Below, piece by piece: positions 24,063 to 37,258 of a stretch of DNA of 64,000 bases. Made by a program: the position numbers and the translations under genes. The notes under the pieces were generated by a model, which searched no databases, was not told the origin of the DNA, and saw only the letters and a program-made list of their open reading frames with translations. The stretch is from positions 1,056,719-1,120,718 of the forward strand of contig NW_006763137.1 in assembly GCF_000264905.1 (NCBI RefSeq), written 5' to 3'. Source of the stretch: Stereum hirsutum FP-91666 SS1 (taxonomy: Eukaryota > Basidiomycota > Agaricomycetes > Russulales > Stereaceae). Numbering within the stretch: the first letter of the stretch is position 1; each line of letters begins with the position of its first letter.

Positions 24063-25723
24063 TGTGGGCGACGACGGTGGCGAAAACGAGCGCGACGGTT
24101 TGCGCGGTGAGCTCGTCCGCGGTGGCTTTCTTGAGGGCTCGGGATAAACACTCGGGGGAGCGGACTCCGGAGCAGATGCGGCTTCGGACCTCGTTGGCTC
24201 ACACGTGCTTCGCCCTCCGCTCCGATCTTTAGGCTTGACGTTTCATTTACGTATTTCAACCGCCCCCTTTTATTGCCCCCGTCTCCCCGTCCTCCTCCTA
24301 CGGCTTCGCTTCCCAGGAAATTCATCTGCTTTGCCGCAAAGCGTATCTTGTCCAACTACCCCAGCTCTCCGCATCTCTATGTCTCCTCTCGCGATGGGAA
24401 AACAGGTACGGCAGTCATCGATGTCAAATCGACGATCATGAACGCTGATGGCCTCGATGTCGAAACAGGACAAGCACCTCCCGCACCGCGGCGGCGATTT
24501 CTGACGCCAGAAAGAATTCTCACCCCGGGAAGTCGCCTACTTTGAAAGCTTATCTGACGGAAGCTGGCTATATTATTTCTCACAGGGGTTGCACCAGCGC
24601 CATGATGCTATCATGTGTTACCTGGGTCGGTCAGCGGATCACTGAATACTAGTACTTTATAGCTTGAGAGCCTTTTTCCTCTGGGCAAGCAGTCATTCCG
24701 ACCAAGGCTTCTGACCCACGGTTGCCCCATCCGTGCGTGGTACACAACCTGTACATATGACCCCACTCAATCCCTTGCCGCGCACCGGAACATCGCCACC
24801 CGAGGAGGTAAGCATGCTATCCTTCTCATCAGCAAATCAGTTGCGTACGTGTATTTGCAGTGACGTTGATATCATCGCCAAGTGCCCCAGTAGCACGCCC
24901 TCGTGTCCGTTTTACTATAACAACGTCGCCGTGCGGTACCGTCCCTGACGCCGCTGCAGAGCAGGTTACAAGCATTTCGCTCCACAGCGTCTGCAACAAA
25001 ATGCTGCCGATATCGCAGTCCTGCACCCATGAGGGTCACGCAAGGAATACTCACGGCGCGAATAATGGGGCCCCTTCAGCACGTTGAGCCTGCTGTTGTT
25101 TTCTCTACAAATCCTGACGCTCTCAGACCGCACGGTGCGTCGGTGCGTCCTGATCGTGTTCCCTTACACGATCGCGTACGCAAACATTTACCCCAGACTC
25201 CGATATATATAATTGCTTAGCCCCTGCAGCACCACTCCGCCGTACTGCGCTTCCCCCTTCGAACAGCCTCCTCCGCCGCACAAGTGAAGCATGGTCATGC
25301 AGGGTTTGAATTATATGTAGGCGGCCATGGCATGGGTAACTAGTACCTTCAAGTTCCCGCCTCCATCTCGCATCCTAAGCTCATCTCGGATCACGCTCGA
25401 TCTCGCTAACCTATTTTTCTTTGCTGTTTCTTCTCCTCATCACTCCGGAACAGGCTTCCTCCCGGGTGCTCCACCGATTGGGTACGCGAACTTTGTATCA
25501 TAAAAGTGCCACACCGTACACTGGTTACTCTTCCCTGCCGTACACCTCTCGTAAAGATACGTGCTCAATTCGGGCGGACGAACCGTGCGTCATCGTCGCT
25601 CGCAGTGACACAGGTCTGACCGATTTCGAACCGCAAAGCATCGTGTCGAGCGTACGATACGATAGCAGCGGATGGACCCCAGGTCCCCGCTACAAAACAA
25701 TTTAAATTCACGACGAGCGGAAG
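24063..25723. other. Gene-poor region upstream of the kinase gene
   Basis: The proximal part (to about 24300) is probably kinase promoter. No convincing gene follows. Short frames at 24273-24545, 24860-25087 and 25421-25705 lack domains or splice support. Confidence 0.45.
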
Positions 25724-25730
25724 TAAACCA

Positions 25731-26250
25731 TGAGTACCGGCATTCCCACCAAGCGCGATGTCCATTGCAAATTGTCGGACTTTGAAAGCTGCCGGGCAAG
25801 CCGCATGTCATTTCGACGTGGGCCACCGGAGAACTCACCGAGTTGGCTGGGTGGCACCTATGTGTGAGACCATTGCACATTTTACTCAAGGTACACCATC
25901 CCATTAAATCTCATAAAATCTGAAATATTACTTTACATATATTTACTTCATTTGGTTGCGATGGAATTCTTGCACTCTGCTCGAGTGATTTGATATGAGG
26001 GTAAGGTCTGTCGTGTAGCTCGTTCACGCTGAAATTAAAACATTCTGTCGCAACCAAATGAAAGAAGCATAGTTTATATTATTTTATATGTAGCCATCTT
26101 AGATGTAAATATGCATACCATCGCAGCATTTTGGTTTGCGTGTTCACAAGTGACGGGCCAGCAGCCACTCGGCAGCTCGGCAACGGGAGTAAGCGAGACG
26201 CGTCACGGCGGACTTTGAACCTGCTCGCAAAGGGTGAGCGCCGATACTCA
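25731..26250 (+). mobile_element. Non-autonomous inverted-repeat element (MITE-like), copy 1
   Basis: A 520-bp element bounded by inverted repeats: it begins TGAGTACCGGCATTCCCACC and ends GGTGAGCGCCGATACTCA. A perfect 7-bp direct repeat TAAACCA flanks it (25724-25730 and 26251-26257), as expected for a target-site duplication. A second, inner inverted repeat spans 25947-26062. No transposase frame. The same element lies in opposite orientation at 47020-47529. Confidence 0.85.
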
Positions 26251-26257
26251 TAAACCA

Positions 26258-27560
26258 TTATCCCATTACATAAGACACATTTGGTGGATAAACAATGACG
26301 GCGACATCCGTACACCACTTCCACGAGTTGAAATTCTCCAAGGACGACGCTTACGGTACCTTCGCTCCAACACCCTGGCGATCTCGGACTCCGATTGCGA
26401 CAGCCGGTTTCCATGCGACTAACTTAGCGACTATTAAAGGGAAGGCGTACACTCCGAGGGGCGGCTGACGATGCAAATCATTGCTAAGTTATCGATACGC
26501 CGAATTTCGGATGCGGATAGGGACGAGCAGGGAGGGATTTCTCAGCGCGGTGATAGGTAATTTCCGTGTGTTTCGCCGCTGTTTGGTTGGAGCGCGGGAT
26601 TCAGACAGGAGTGACACAGCGAAGCTCGCATAGACTGCCCAGTCGGGCCAGCGTTTTACAAGCTATAGCGATTTTTTATTTTCCAACTGCGTAGGGAAAT
26701 AGGTTGGCCTGGAGGGGATTCGTTTGACTTCCTCCCCATAATAAACCAATGATGGTGCTTCGAACCAGACGAAAGTTGACCGGTGAATATTTAGGAGTCA
26801 CGATATCAAAAATCTGTCCCAAGCCAACATACGTATGAGCTCCACCCCACTACCGGATGCAAAGCTGTTCGATGAGACCGACTATACGGCGTGTGATTTG
26901 TGCTCGACCGGAGTCAGAGGGCTTGGAATGTGCGCCACTTTGCCTTCAAACCGCATGCCTCCGGCGCGGGATATCACGGTTGTTGTATTATGCATAGGCC
27001 CTTCCCTTATGCTGTTTCTCGCAAAACTTTTACGATACTTAGTTGTGTCACAATGTTCTTAATCCTCGGTGAGCTTCCATAAATCTCCTGATGTCTATCA
27101 GTGGTAGATTCACAAACAATTCAAGTGGTACTTCTATCATTGTGGACCACTAGTCCGACACGTCCTCGCGGGGACCAACTAATAGTTAAACACCACACTA
27201 CACCTACGATCGTATGCAGTACACGGTAACGGTGGCGATCACCTTGGGCCAGCGGCGAAGTTGTGCCGCAGTAAACGGCGTGTAGTAAACAGAAATATCG
27301 GAGAAGGGTAAACGAATGTGTAAGTACTCGAGTATAATCCGGTAGGATGGTGCGTAGCGATGATAAATAAATTTGATGTGTAAAGTCCATCGATCTATAA
27401 TCCCAAAAGAAAAGCACGTAAAACAAACAGAAAACCTTTGAGTATTCCAGTAAGTAGTGAGCGTCCGATATCGCAAGTATGTAGAACAACTATCAAAATA
27501 AAACACAGTCTCTGTATGATCTAGCACGAATCAACGAGCGAAACCAAAGGGTATTGCAAC
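26258..27560. other. Intergenic, gene-poor
   Basis: No gene recognised. Short frames (26835-27062; 27121-27489 minus) have no support. The last few hundred bases are the 3' flank of the RTA1-like gene. Confidence 0.45.
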
Positions 27561-29032
27561 CTAGACGTCGGACTCGAAGCGTTTCATCTTGAAAGGTTCT
27601 TGGACTTGAGAGTATACATCGTCGTCTTCTGGGTGTGGTGCGAGGAGCATACCGGGGTGGAAGAAGTTGAGGGTGAAGATGGCGCAGACGATCATAGCGG
27701 CGTCGAAAAAGTCTGAATGTCAAGTGTCACATTGAGATACCCATGGTCAATATCATACGACATCAGGATGGTGAGAGAAAGAGAGGGACGCACTGAACAA
27801 CCACTGCGTCTTCATGACAGGTCCTCCCCATCCATCTGCGAGTTCGATGATACGATAGATCGCACTACGCACGTAAAGCAGCATGAGGGACCGTCGTAAT
27901 GACAATAAAACGACTAAGGCAGAATACGCACCGGATGAACAAGAACATTGTCATGATCACCAGCCCCCAGAGCTGTATCTTCAACCGCTTCGTCAGAGGC
28001 ACAACAACGTAAGATCCACTGCCCTCCCGTCCAGGGAATGGCCGGTCCTTCAAGTATCGAGTGACAAACTCGATGCCGAGGATAGAGTAGATGACGATCG
28101 CGACTACATGTGGGTGAAACAGTCTATGACTCAATGACTGATGGCTGCAAGGTAATCGAAAATCGGAGGAGGAAGGCGTACCTGACTGAAAGATTATACC
28201 GACCAACATGATATCGGAACCCATTTTGCTTTTAGATTCTGTGGTAGCTCCAGAAGCGATTCCTCCACCTCCTCCTTGTATGAAGATAGCAATGATATCC
28301 TATGTCGACCAAGCCATCAGCCTAGGGCGGGAAAGACTGGACGCTGCATCATGAACGTACACAAGCAAGGAAAATCTTCGTATCTAAGAGGATAGGACCA
28401 AAGTATTAAGTACGACATGAGGGGTACATGATGAGGGCTTGGACAGAAAAGAAGACTTACACCATCTAGCTCTCAAACGGCTATACCGATCGCCGAGACG
28501 CATGATAATGCGGCCAAGAATGATGAAACATACAGCGAGCAACGGTGTTGGGGCGAGAACCGTTGCAGTGGACCTAAAGTACCAGCCAGCGCATATAAGT
28601 AACGGTGTTATTAACTCATAGACAGCACAGTCGAGTACTTACTGTATAATATACCACTTCTTGACTGTGGGGTCTGAACTGCTCTTGAAACGGGCATACC
28701 ATCCGGCGACTTCCGCCACACCACAGAGAATAGCGGTGGGCCACACGAACCAGACGCGGTATCGGACGGATTGGAAAACATGTAATCCTGAAGACGAAAC
28801 CGAAAACGAAATAAGAACGACAAGGTTGTGACATGCAGAAGTCTGGAAGAGATGATTTGGTGCGGTGCTCACCAGACGAAGTCGCGAACAAAAGCATAAG
28901 TATTATAGTGACGGATTTGGTTGGGGTATACCCATACAGATTAGTGGTGTCTGTAGTATCACCTAACAATCGCGAAAATGCATCAGCTCTGAGCACAGAT
29001 AAATCGGGTTGGGGGAAGTTCTGCTCACTCAT
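27561..29032 (-). CDS. RTA1-like seven-helix membrane protein
   Basis: Fungal lipid-translocating exporter / RTA1 family, linked in yeasts to resistance to aminocholesterol or sphingoid bases; plasma or internal membrane. Eight exons: 29032-28873, 28787-28643, 28573-28461, 28383-28361 (23 nt), 28299-28182, 28103-27932, 27864-27794, 27712-27561; 954 nt, 317 aa. Spliced landmarks: YGYTPTKSVTIILMLLFATS (helix 1), RARWYTKIFLACDIIAIFIQ followed by the Gly cluster GGGGGIAS, GSDIMLVGIIFQ, RSIYRIIELADGW-type loop, and the final helix with NFFHPG. An in-frame Met at 29047 would add five residues. Family is confident; substrate is not. Confidence 0.9.
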
Positions 29033-29721
29033 GATCACAAGCGTCAAGATTGAGATCCCGAGAAGTTCTAGGATGAAGAGGAGGTGAGAGAGTCGGAAGA
29101 AATTTTTTGTTTGTCCGTCGATTCGTCTCAGCGTAAAGGAGGAGAAAATGCCAGGGCTAAGTAAATTATGAGCGAATCAGACAAAAGAAAGATATATGAA
29201 AGAATGAGGAGGATGTGAATGTATGAACAGAACAACACGTCCACAGCTAGTGGACTATTTAACATCTCGCCTCTCACGACGCGTTTCCTTCCCGCACAGG
29301 ATTACCGTCCCAAAGCGGGCCATATTTTGCCATTGTGGCGAGGCAGAAAAGGAGTAGTCATCTCCTTTTACGCCCGGCGGCGATTTTGAACCCGAAAGGT
29401 CGAGACGCACTCACGGGGTACAGCCACCGAGGGACACCGATCGTTCAACAGCTTGAGTTTATTGCCGGATTAGGCTCATAATGCAACGTCGTCAAGCGTC
29501 GAGCACAGCCTTTCAGGTCGGTAGGCCAAATCCAGTGCACGGAAACGGGAGAGAAGTGATCTGTATTCTTCGCTCGTTTGCTCTAAGATGGTTGAACAAC
29601 ATTGAAAGCGTGGAATTGACAATTACGTCGCGATGGCGATGATAAAACAAGGAAAATACTAGGAAATGAGACAAAGGACATGTTTAGACTTTATCGAAAC
29701 CGATTCGTACCATGCATGCAA
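29033..29721. other. Intergenic: RTA1-like promoter and regulator 3' flank
   Basis: Promoter and 5' UTR of the RTA1-like gene (to about 29300), then the 3' flank of the Zn2Cys6 gene. No gene supported. Confidence 0.45.
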
Positions 29722-32700
29722 TCAGACCGCCGCATCTTGCGCGTAGAGACCCTCTGATCCTCCATCTCCACCACTACCAGCCACCGGCATCTGGTTCATC
29801 CCCAACATGTTCGTAATATATGCGTCCCAGTCTTCGCCCCTATTGGTAGAGGTGTCATCATCGACAAAGATTGTGTTAGTCATTGTTTGATTTTCGGGCG
29901 TACTAATACGGCCGAAAATAAGGGGTCTACCGAAAACTCACTCAAATCCAGAAGGCACATTCGTCCACATACTCATGAAATCGTTCCCATCCGGCTCACC
30001 CATCCTCATCGGCATTCCTGAGTCCGATCCCAAAGGCATACCCGCAGTCCCATGTGTATGTCCTTGACCCTGCATCCCTTCGCCAACATTGTTACCGACC
30101 TGGGGACCATAGTGCTGAGACTGAGGCAGTGACGACGAGGAAGCGCCATTCCCTAGTATCGTATCAAAATTGAACAAATCGTCCATCTCAATGCCGTTCC
30201 CCGCCTCTCCTATTCCAACCCCGCTTATATACTGTCCTCCTTCTCCGTTTGCGGATATCGCTGGCATAGTTCCCCAACCAGAGCCGGAAGGAACAAAGGA
30301 AGAAGAAAAGTCGAAGGAAAGTTGAGGCTCGGTGTTCGTCTGCGAATATCGCTGGCCATCATGGTAGTTCGGCAGCCGCGCGAGATCATCGCTGTGCGTT
30401 GGCAAAGTCGACTGTTGATGTGGCTCCGGGGTGAACGACGGCGACGAGAAAGACGAAGGATTGTGGATGCCTGCATTGTACGGCGGTGAAATATCTAACG
30501 AGGACGATGCGGACTGATGGCGAGAGTAACGCTGCCGATCTATGTTGGATCCGGTTTGGGGTGACGAGGACGAAGCTACAGCGTTATGAGGCTTATGCTG
30601 AGCACGTCTTGTGCCTGCATATTGACGCGAACTATCTCCCGGTGAAACAGAGGAATCAAGCGGATAACTCCCAGATGAGCTGAAGGGAAGCGGATCGGGG
30701 GGAGAACCAGGACTATCGATATCTCTGCTTCGCTTGGAGGAGGGCGGTGGGGGCGGTAGAGGAAGATCTCCAACGGAGACGAGCTCACACAAGACATCCC
30801 TAGAAACATTGACGAGACGATTGATGTCAATTTTGAGAATTTACACACGAAAAAGTTATGTATTACCAGGATCTTCCGGCGGCATAAAACCTTATCATCA
30901 GAGCAAGTAAGTTAGACGGGAAGACTAGCCAGTAGAGACGGAGGAAACAGACATACCTATTCTCGTACGACTTGATGGCCTGCATGGCCTTATGGACATC
31001 TTGGATCTCTTTCGCCGGGTCGATCGCGAATCCCGCAAACTTGGCACCCCATATGTTCAGCAGCAGCACCAAGGCAGCCGTAAACGCAGGGATCTGGGCA
31101 TAAAATCTCGTGAGTACACCATTCTGATTCGTATGGGATGGTGGGAGCAGGGGTATGTGCAAAGCTTACCGGGAAGAATGCACTCATGATAGACTTCTCT
31201 TTCCTCCGAGCAGTGTCCATGATCCGGATACATGACCTTGCAGCATTGGTACACAAAGCAAGGGAGGAGAACGATAGAGGCGATGCGTCACGAATAGAAG
31301 TTATGAAAGGGCGGTGTATGATGATTTGCAAGTTGTAGAAGTTGCAGTAGAGCATTGCAGACTGAGCGAAAAATGTAGAGTCCTCTCGGGTAGGGTCCCA
31401 TCGCACTGCACCAATGAACAATTCCGGAAGCTGCCGTCAGAAAACTATAAACATAGCGCTGATATTCGAGGGGCACGCACGAAAGTCAGGTACAGAGTCT
31501 ACCCATTTGTTGAGAGCTGAGTCTAGTTGAGAAACAATGTGTTGTTCCCATTGCGGGCCTACGAAACCCAGCAAAGCCTTTGATTTGTTGATCGAATACT
31601 GAAAATACGATATACGTGAACATCAGACTTGTGAACATGTCGGGAAAAAACTCACGATCGTCCTCAGCGCGAAGGCATGGATTTGAATGAGTTTCAGGTA
31701 CAGTGTAAAATAGCAAACGGTCGACGGCTTCCCCTCAGGCTGCCGAAAGGCCTGGTCAGGGTCAGGCGAAGTCCAGTATTCATCGTCGCATTCTACCGGC
31801 ATGCCGAGGTCGAAACTGAAATATAGGTTAGCGGGAGTGTAGGCGACGGCTACAAGAAATACCGCTCACTCTTCTTCCTAACGAATGCGAACGAGTTATA
31901 AAAATGAGGATACCACGGAAAGAAAGAGGCAGACCGCACTCACTTGTATTGCGCAAGGTCGACCCAGACCGGAGCTGATTTGCCGATCAAAAGAGACCAG
32001 ATTCCTAAAGAGACCTAGCCATGAGCACTGCAAGTACAACAAGAAGGTGTATGATTCGCACCAGAACGCGCGCTTCCACAGTTCATCCTCAACAGTTGGG
32101 TGTGTATGATATACTTTGCGGCGATGAGCACCAACGTCCAGGGACATCCGAACGGCAGTACCGACTAGAGCCCAGCATGTTTGCGGTATCGAGCTGGACT
32201 GCAAGAACATAATTGCTAGCTGAGATACATAGTCCAGTGTAAGAATCCTCGTAGACATGGTATGTTCATAGAACTTACACAATGAACTTGTAGATCATAC
32301 AAGCTCGGGGCGACGAGAAGGGACTTTCGCGTCAGGTCGACTTGACGGAACCATCTCCATCCAGCCGAATGACAGTCGTCAACGCCGTCAAGAAGAACGG
32401 CGGGATCGTTTGAGTACCGAGAAGCGGTGGCGCAAACGAGAAGGAAAACCTGACGAAAGCCATCATCCCTTAAGTGGAGACCGTCGGCGATAGCCTGACA
32501 AAATGTTGGACGATGCAGGAGAGCAGTGAAGATGTTAATATTTTCGAAATAGAGATCGACGAGCGAATCGAGCAGGTCCGGGGAGGGGAATTCCCATGGA
32601 TGCAGCCAAGGATCGAACGCGGAGCGTTCCCACTATTCGATATTAGCACGGGTCCATCATGAACGAGAAATGGATGCTCACCGGAATTGCTTCCCAGTAT

Positions 32701-33645
32701 TCTGGACGTCTCATCCTGTTTCCTTGGGATTTGGTTCCAGTATGCCGAGCTTTCAAGTTGAAAGTAGTACGAACTAAGCTGGCGCCACTGGACTTTCCTA
32801 AGAACCGATAAAATATCTCAGGGTTCAGTCGCATGTCGTTCAACCGCTCTGTAAGAAACTTTTCGTCGGGATTCTCCTCATCACTGGAGTCATCTCGGAC
32901 CTTGACGGCCTCAGGGTCTGCAGGACTATTGGGATTAGAGTCGGAGGTGGGAGACACATGGTGGAGGGCTGTCTTGGCCAAGCTAGATGCATCTGACAGA
33001 GACCGTGTGCGAGAGGGCCCGGAGACGGTCAGGTTTTTCAAATCTTGTGCTTGAGAAGAATCGCCATCGGAAGGCAGGAGCTGGTCGGAGTACACGCAGG
33101 GACTATTAGCGATGAACAAGCGTTAGATCGTCAAAACAACTAACGCGTCCCAACAGCCCTTCCATCTTCTCCAGCCGGCTCTCAAGAGTATCGACATAGC
33201 TATTATGATGATCGTAAGTAGGTGCCTGGCGGTTCAAATGATGGTGACTGCATACGCTTTAAGCGGTCCACGTCTCTGCGTGGATGGTCAGCACTTGCTT
33301 CAACGCAAGTCGTCTGCTAACGTACCTTCACGGCTATCACGTACGTGCATTCTGAGTTGGTAGTTACACAATTAGAACACCTTGTGTCATTCTGCGGGCC
33401 GGCACCGTCGCCTGAAAATAAATGATAGGGGGTCAGGGGACGCTTTGAAAACGAGAGTGGCTCGCCACAAACATCTGGCTAGGGATTGGAAGCAGGTTAG
33501 TTACCCATAAGACATTTTATAAAATCAGAACCATACTCTTTCGTTTCCTGCAAGCATCACAGGCGCGATGCACTCGCCTCCTCTTTGGGCCGTCTGACTC
33601 CTGGCGGGAGTTGACTGCGGTATCTGATTCAGAGTCTGACGACAT
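29722..33645 (-). CDS. Zn2Cys6 transcription factor with fungal-specific TF domain
   Basis: Nuclear regulator. About 17 exons. MSSDSESDTAVNSRQESDGP leads into the binuclear cluster CDACRKRKTRCDGAGP with later CSNC, assembled across 33645-33537, a 6-nt micro-exon 33478-33473 and 33411-33326. A 20-nt exon (33275-33256) and 33199-33145 give the coiled-coil AYVDTLESRLEKMEGLL. The fungal_trans domain follows: LYFENINIFTALLHRPTF, SSIPQTCWALVGTAVRMS, DVGAHRRK, SSGLGRPCAIQEEDFDLGMP; the EED piece comes from an 8-nt micro-exon 31877-31870. Then NLQIIIHRPFI and a disordered Ser/Pro/Gly-rich tail. The final exon encodes DWDAYITNML and ends at 29722. Divergent from the GPATCH1-like gene (285 bp). Target genes unknown. 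Confidence 0.88.
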
Positions 33646-33930
33646 GGCTCGACCAAGTTGCCCAGCACAGTCTATCGCAGCAGACCAAGATGAACTAAGA
33701 GCTAGCAGAAGACACGAGTGCTGAACACGGAAAAGTAGCGACAAGAGGACAAGAAAGCAAAAAGTGAGAGGGGCAGATTTGAGGAGAGCGGATGCATCGC
33801 CACAAATATCCGCGTGCATCGCATTGCATTATTTCTCATTATTTGTGTCCCTTGGCACACGCCACACTGCACTGCTTTGCACCGTCTTTGGCATCAACCA
33901 CCACGGGCTCGACCCCGCTCGACCTAAGTT
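33646..33930. promoter_or_regulatory. Bidirectional promoter Zn2Cys6 factor / GPATCH1-like
   Basis: 285 bp between two divergent start codons. No clear TATA box. Function inferred from arrangement. Confidence 0.55.
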
Positions 33931-36900
33931 ATGGGCAGTACATATCGACTCAAGCGCAAGCTCAACGACGAGGGCGTCGAGCTAGGCGGCCGGCGCGCGA
34001 ATGAGAACTTTTGTTTGGTACATCTTGCATCATTCTTCATGAATTTACCATTCATTTCATTGAACACCGTCAATAGATCGGTACCCCTCTTCCTCCTCTG
34101 GAGAAGTCGAAAGACTCAGGAGAGTTCGTACCAGTATGGAAGCAAGATGTAGGTGCCCTGCCTTGAGACTGCGCTTTGATCCTTGTCGACTAAAGGTGGT
34201 CTAGGTTCGAGATGAACAAGGGCGAAGGAGGCTGCATGGCGCGTTCACAGGCGGTTTCTCTGCGGGTTATTTCAACACGGTTGGGTCTAAGGAAGGTATG
34301 CATATTATATATCTGCAGTCGTCTTAGAGAACCAACGCACCAACTACATCTCAGGATGGACGCCCCAGACATTCGTGTCCTCTCGGAGCGACCGCACGAA
34401 GAAGACGGTTGCACGGCCGGAGGATTACATGGATGAGGAGGACCTTGCTGAGCTTCGCGAGAATCAGGTCAAGTCTGGCATTCAGGAGAAGATGGACCTC
34501 CTCGGTGGTACACAGGCCGAGCTTGGTCGACTAAGTGGTACGGGTGACGAAGAGGACGAGTGCGTAATAACACCTCATCTTTCACGTGTTATATACTGAT
34601 TTTGTGCCCCGGGAATACCGCAGCTCTATGACCCGACGTATTGAGCGCACATTAATTACACCGACAAATGATTCTCCTGGTGCTCGGCTTCTCAGAAAGA
34701 TGGGCTGGCGTCCAGGCCATGGAGTCGGGCCACGGGTTTCCTGGCGGCAAAGGAAGATCCAGGATCTTCATGCACAGGGAAAGTCACTTGAAGGCGTTGA
34801 CATAGACAAACTCGAAGATGATGAGGAGGCAAAGAAGCACATGTATCCGCCTCGAGACACGCAGGTACCGAAAATCTCGCGGAAGGAAAACGCGTTTGGT
34901 CTGGGCTATGTCCCAGGGCTAGGTTTGAATCAGAGTTCTGGTAAGGGTGAAGGTACAAAGAAACAGTCGGGGCCACAACTATCTGGTGCGCCGTTCTGTA
35001 CCAAGTTTGTTCTCCTCACGATCTGACCCGTCTGTCTGATTCACAGCGGGCTTCGGTCTCGGTGCTTTGAACGACGCGGAAGATGATGATATCGATGTCT
35101 ATGAGTCAACTGTCCAGGCGGGTAGGACTCGTATGGCCTATGATGCCTCTGATCGGGATGCAGACGACACGATCAGTATTGGGGCTAGCGCAAAACGCAG
35201 ACATCCTACGGAAACCGCACCTGTACGTATTCCCCTCACTCAACAATGAATATCACCTTACAGCCTGTGTTTTCGACAGGTGGACGCCAACTCTCGTTTC
35301 TGGCCAGACGGCACACCTGTTCTGAAGGGTTTCATCCCAGCGTCAAATCCAGTACAGACGTCCCAATGGTGCCTGCTTATTTATTCTCGCGTGGTTTTAA
35401 GCTCATTATCTGTGATGACAGGTTTTCTCTCCCCGAAATTCCGAAAGGCTGGAAACCAGATCCGAAAAGGGTCTGGGATAAGGCGAAGGAGAATGTAGCT
35501 CCGCCGCCGCCCACAGAAGTTGGCGTAAAAGGGCAGTCGAAGTTGACCGCCGAACAGGTATGCGTTCTTTCGTTCGACCCAAATAGGCTACTCGCATTGT
35601 CTGATGTGAACGTCTTGCAGCGTGGCCAGGCTCTCGGAGAGACCCCCCTCCCCTCGGCACCACGTTCCATCTTCGACTACATTTCAGCCAAAGATCGCGA
35701 ACGAATCCAAAAACTCGCATCCGGTGCCTCCGAGACTGCCCTTCCCCCTCCTCCACCCACCACAACCAATGTCCCCTCCTTCCCATTCACACCTCCCGAT
35801 GTCGCCTCCGCCGCACTCAAAGGCTACATGCCCTTCCCCTCCGACCCCGTCAAACAATCGCGCTACATCGCCTATCTCCGCTCCCAAGCCGATCCCTCTT
35901 CCTCTCTCACGCCAAAACCTCTCCCGAACCAAGCGGCCGACGTATTCCACAAAGAAATGGAAGAGTATGCCAAGAGCGCAGCTCTCTTCAAACCTATGTC
36001 AGGTGCCATGGCCGGTCGATTCACGAGCGCCGCTCTCGTAGACAACGGCCCAAAGATAATCGAAGGTCTCTACCAACCCGTGCATCCACCCTCGCCGCCC
36101 CCACTCAGCGAAGAAGAAAAAGCCAAGGCCAAGGAACGAGAGCGTCAGGAATTGGCAGAGAAGAGGATGGAGGAGGAGATGGCTGAGGGCTCGAAGGGGC
36201 ATGCGGCGAAGATGGGGATGTATGGGGCTCTGACCAGGGAAGTCAAGCCGTGGCAGCCTTCGAAGTTGCTCTGTAAACGGTTTGGAGTTAAGGACCCGAA
36301 TCCGGATGTGAGCACTGAGACGCCTATGCCTGGGGTACCTCCGGCTGCTTCTGCTTCTGCTGCTGGTGCTGGGCCCTCCACGGCTTCGGGGTCACAAGCT
36401 CAAGGCGGAAACGGATGGCAGCCTGAACAGGCGTTGGCGGAGGCAGGGATCTCGCTTGAGGAAGCTGGTCTGTCAGAAAATGCAGCATCGGGTTTGGGTG
36501 GTGCGGGCTCGAGTAGAAGAGGGAGGAAGGACCTGGAGAACGTGGGTTTGGGAGAAGATGAAGACCAGGGGAGGGATACTCTCACGTATGTGAGACCATC
36601 CATGGACGTCTTCAAGGCAATCTTTGCAAGCGACGACGAGGATAGCGGCGATGAAGAGGAGGATGCGGCCGAGACAAAGAAGGAAGAGAGGAGCATGAAC
36701 GGTGATGAGGATGTGGAGATGAAGGTCGCCGAGTTGAAAACCCCCCCGGTAGCAGGGCCATCAAGATTGAAAGACGGCGATGAGGAACATCTGCCCATGG
36801 ACGTCGACTCCACCAATGGTTCCAACGCCGCTCACGAGAAAGTGGACCTCGCTAGCTTCAAACCTACTTTCATTCCGCGTGCAGAGCGGGAGACAAAGAA

Positions 36901-37258
36901 ATCGAAGGACAAGAGCAAGGAGAAAAAGCCGAAGAAGAGCAAAGTCATTGTCTCGTTCGACACTGAAGAAGATGGCGGTGGAGGTCTGTCTATTGCACCG
37001 AAGAAGAGTAGCGACAAGGACAAGGATGGGGAGAGCAAGAAGAAGAAGAGACGGAAGGACAAAGACAAGGAGCGGGAGAAGGGAAAGGTTCAAGAAGACG
37101 ATGAGGACATGTGGGTTGAAAAACCGCCACCAGAAGCGGTGAAGACTTTGCAGACCTCGATGGCTCGTTCGGAGAGTCCGATGGTTATCTCTGATTCTGG
37201 TGAAGGTCCGAACGCCTCTGGACCAAGAGGGAGGAAGAGGGCCGTGGATTTCATGTAG
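33931..37258 (+). CDS. GPATCH1-like G-patch splicing protein
   Basis: Nuclear protein related to human GPATCH1; G-patch proteins activate DEAH helicases and this family is found in spliceosomes. Nine exons: 33931-34017, 34077-34148, 34205-34295, 34355-34559, 34624-34985, 35047-35222, 35280-35368, 35422-35557, 35621-37258; 2856 nt, 951 aa, all in frame. Diagnostic order: IGTPLPPLE, then [20 protein letters not shown] with [10 protein letters not shown], then [10 protein letters not shown], then the G-patch ([20 protein letters not shown]), [18 protein letters not shown], and [15 protein letters not shown]. The last exon is acidic and basic low complexity with Lys-rich tracts before the stop. 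Very good match to the family. Confidence 0.93.
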
